NCBI GenBank assembly: GCA_947467405.1
Contig: CANIIN010000141.1
Coordinates: 1 to 6,877 of the forward strand
Source: Betaproteobacteria bacterium
GTDB taxonomy: Bacteria > Pseudomonadota > Gammaproteobacteria > Burkholderiales > SG8-39
DNA: 6,877 bases
Reading direction: 5' to 3'
Below the pieces are notes generated by a model. The model saw only the letters and a list, made by a program, of their open reading frames with translations. It did not search any database and had not been told where the DNA came from. How positions within the stretch are numbered: the first letter of the stretch is position 1; each line of letters starts with the position of its first letter. The translations under genes were made by a program, and so were the position numbers. Shown piece after piece: positions 5,259 through 6,877 of the stretch.

Positions 5259-6877
5259 ATGTCGGCCATTCCCAATTCGCTGGGGCTCATCCCCCCCGCA
5301 CGACGAGTCCCCATCCCCGGCGCCCCGCAGGATCTGGCGCATGTGCTGGACAAGGGCCTCGCCGAGAAGCCGGATGCCGAGGCACTGGTCGGTCGGTATG
5401 CGCGCTACAGCTATCGACAGCTGGATGCTGTCGTCAGTGCCGCCGCGGCCGCGCTGGCATCGTTGGGCATCAAGAGCGGTGATCGCGTGGTGTGCTCCAG
5501 CGCAAACGATCCGGATGTCATCATCGCGTTTCTGGCCACGCAATGGCTGGGCGGCATCTGGGTGGGCGTCAATCGCGCCCTGACTGCGCCCGAGAAGAAA
5601 TACATGCTGGAGAACAGCGGCTGCGCAGTCTTTCTCGGCGACAAGAACACTGCGCCGCAGGTCGCAGAGATGGCCGCGCAACTTCCGGAACTGCGCCATG
5701 TGATCGAGATGGAGCCCGGCAAAGCCGACGGCCAGTGGGCGAAGCTCGTGGCAGCCCACGACGGTGCAAAGCGCCCCGAGGTCGACATCGATTCGTGGGC
5801 TCCCGCGGCGATTGCGTACACCAGCGGCACCACGGGTTTCCCCAAGGGCGCGGTGCTCAGCCAGCACAACATGCTGCTGGTCGGCGCCGAGCATCGCTAC
5901 CGGAATCCCGATGATCCGGCCACACGCTGGGGATCGATCTTCCCGTTCACCATTCTCAACATGATGATCCTGGTGGCGCTGAAGGCCTTCCAGTCGGCCG
6001 GCACCTGCATCTGCATGGATCGCGTCGACGCGGTGGGCGTGGCCGAATGGGTGAAGAACGAACGCGTCAACCAGTTTCCGATGATGGTGGCGACAGTGCA
6101 CGATCTGCTCACCAATCCCGAAGTGAAAAAGGAAGACATCGCCTCGCTGATCTCGCCGGGCGTGGGCGGCGGCGGATTTCCCGACACGCTGCGCGAACTG
6201 TTTCGCGAGCGTTTCGGCGTGGAGCCGCAGTTCACCTACGGCCTCACCGAGGCACCCACCGGCGTGGCGTACACCAACCCCAGGGCGCCGCGCGTGCCGG
6301 GATCGAGCGGACTGGTGATTCCGAGTCTGCGCGTGCGCATCGCCGACACCGCCGACAAGGACGTGCCGGTCGGCGAAACCGGGCAGATCCTGATCGGCCC
6401 GGCCGACAGCGGGCCATTCGCCAACGTCTACGCGCCGATGCTCGGCTACTGGAAGAATGCCGAGGCGACGGCGAAGGCGCTCGCAGGCGGCTGGTTGCAC
6501 ACCGGCGACATGGGTTATTTCGACGCCGACGGCAATCTGTTCGTCAGCGGCCGCGGTCGCGACATGATCATCCGCGGCGGCGCCAACATCTATCCCGCCG
6601 AGATCGAACGCGTGCTGGCCGGCGATTCGCGGCTGCGCGAGACGGCCGTACTGGGCCGGCCTGATACGCGACTCGGCGAAACCGTGGTGGTGTTCGTCGA
6701 GCCCATGCCCGGCGTGGCGGCCGACGAGGCGCTGCTCGACGAACTGAAGGCGCGCTGCAATGCCGAACTGGCCCGCTACAAGATTCCCAACGATTGGATC
6801 TTCGTGACCGACATGCCGCGCAATACCATGCGCAAGGTGCAGAAGAACAAGCTCGCGGAGATGTACTTCAAGCCCGG
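5259..6877 (+). CDS. Acyl-CoA synthetase / AMP-dependent CoA ligase (ANL superfamily), 3' end at window edge
   Basis: The enzyme activates a carboxylic acid with ATP to an acyl-adenylate, then forms the acyl-CoA, in the cytoplasm. The 539 visible residues read without interruption. The P-loop A3 motif YTSGTTGFPKG is at 187-197, A5 YGLTEAPTG at 327-335, A7 GWLHTGDMGYFDADG at 411-425 with the ribose-binding Asp417, the hinge A8 GRGRDMIIRGGANIYPAEIE at 431-450, and an A10-like segment PRNTMRKVQKNKL at 520-532 with K526 as the expected catalytic lysine. Two motifs are unusual. The A4 region reads FPFTILNM, without the usual His or aromatic residue, and A10 has Arg where Gly normally precedes the lysine. 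Length and the position of A10 suggest only a few C-terminal residues are missing. AAAGGAG (5243-5249) lies 9 nt before the ATG. The gene is divergent from the CoA-transferase and shares its intergenic control region. The substrate is unknown; a medium-chain, branched or aromatic acid is possible. Confidence 0.95.
   Translation, partial: MSAIPNSLGLIPPARRVPIPGAPQDLAHVLDKGLAEKPDAEALVGRYARYSYRQLDAVVSAAAAALASLGIKSGDRVVCSSANDPDVIIAFLATQWLGGIWVGVNRALTAPEKKYMLENSGCAVFLGDKNTAPQVAEMAAQLPELRHVIEMEPGKADGQWAKLVAAHDGAKRPEVDIDSWAPAAIAYTSGTTGFPKGAVLSQHNMLLVGAEHRYRNPDDPATRWGSIFPFTILNMMILVALKAFQSAGTCICMDRVDAVGVAEWVKNERVNQFPMMVATVHDLLTNPEVKKEDIASLISPGVGGGGFPDTLRELFRERFGVEPQFTYGLTEAPTGVAYTNPRAPRVPGSSGLVIPSLRVRIADTADKDVPVGETGQILIGPADSGPFANVYAPMLGYWKNAEATAKALAGGWLHTGDMGYFDADGNLFVSGRGRDMIIRGGANIYPAEIERVLAGDSRLRETAVLGRPDTRLGETVVVFVEPMPGVAADEALLDELKARCNAELARYKIPNDWIFVTDMPRNTMRKVQKNKLAEMYFKP

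Noticed and set aside
5190..6500. 436-residue minus-strand open frame opposite the acyl-CoA ligase
   Set aside because: It overlaps a ligase carrying all the core ANL motifs, and has a shadow-type composition with no recognisable domain.

Overview
The window looks like chromosomal DNA from a high-GC proteobacterium, most likely a betaproteobacterium of the Burkholderiales type. That assignment is inferred from the strong G/C bias at third codon positions, the isolated Liv-type periplasmic binding protein and the mix of fatty-acid, keto-acid and ETF genes. No 16S or other marker gene is present. I see no mobile element, tRNA, rRNA, CRISPR array, phage gene or defence gene.

Layout from left to right: (1) a minus-strand electron-transfer flavoprotein:ubiquinone oxidoreductase (ETF-QO) gene, cut by the left edge so that its C-terminal iron-sulfur domain is missing; (2) a divergent intergenic region of about 220 bp with a near-consensus -10 box and two strong stem-loops; (3) a plus-strand hotdog-fold acyl-CoA thioesterase; (4) a short convergent gap with two hairpins; (5) a minus-strand branched-chain amino-acid-type ABC substrate-binding protein; (6) a gap of about 310 bp with no gene, holding an operator-like inverted repeat and two hairpins; (7) a minus-strand single-chain succinyl-CoA:3-ketoacid CoA-transferase (SCOT type, alpha and beta fused); (8) a divergent promoter region of about 215 bp with two back-to-back sigma-70-like promoters and several palindromes; (9) a plus-strand acyl-CoA synthetase (AMP-forming), intact up to the right edge and probably nearly complete.

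Taken together the genes suggest carboxylic-acid catabolism. The binding protein would capture a small organic solute in the periplasm. The AMP-forming ligase and the CoA-transferase would activate carboxylic or 3-keto acids to CoA thioesters. The thioesterase could release acids from CoA, and ETF-QO passes electrons from acyl-CoA dehydrogenases, via ETF, to the quinone pool. The real substrate is not visible from the sequence, and whether these genes form one regulon is an inference. I found no clearly novel multi-gene system. The points most worth checking are the fused SCOT, the non-canonical A4 and A10 motifs of the ligase, the structured leader before the thioesterase and the divergent promoter region at about 5083-5227.
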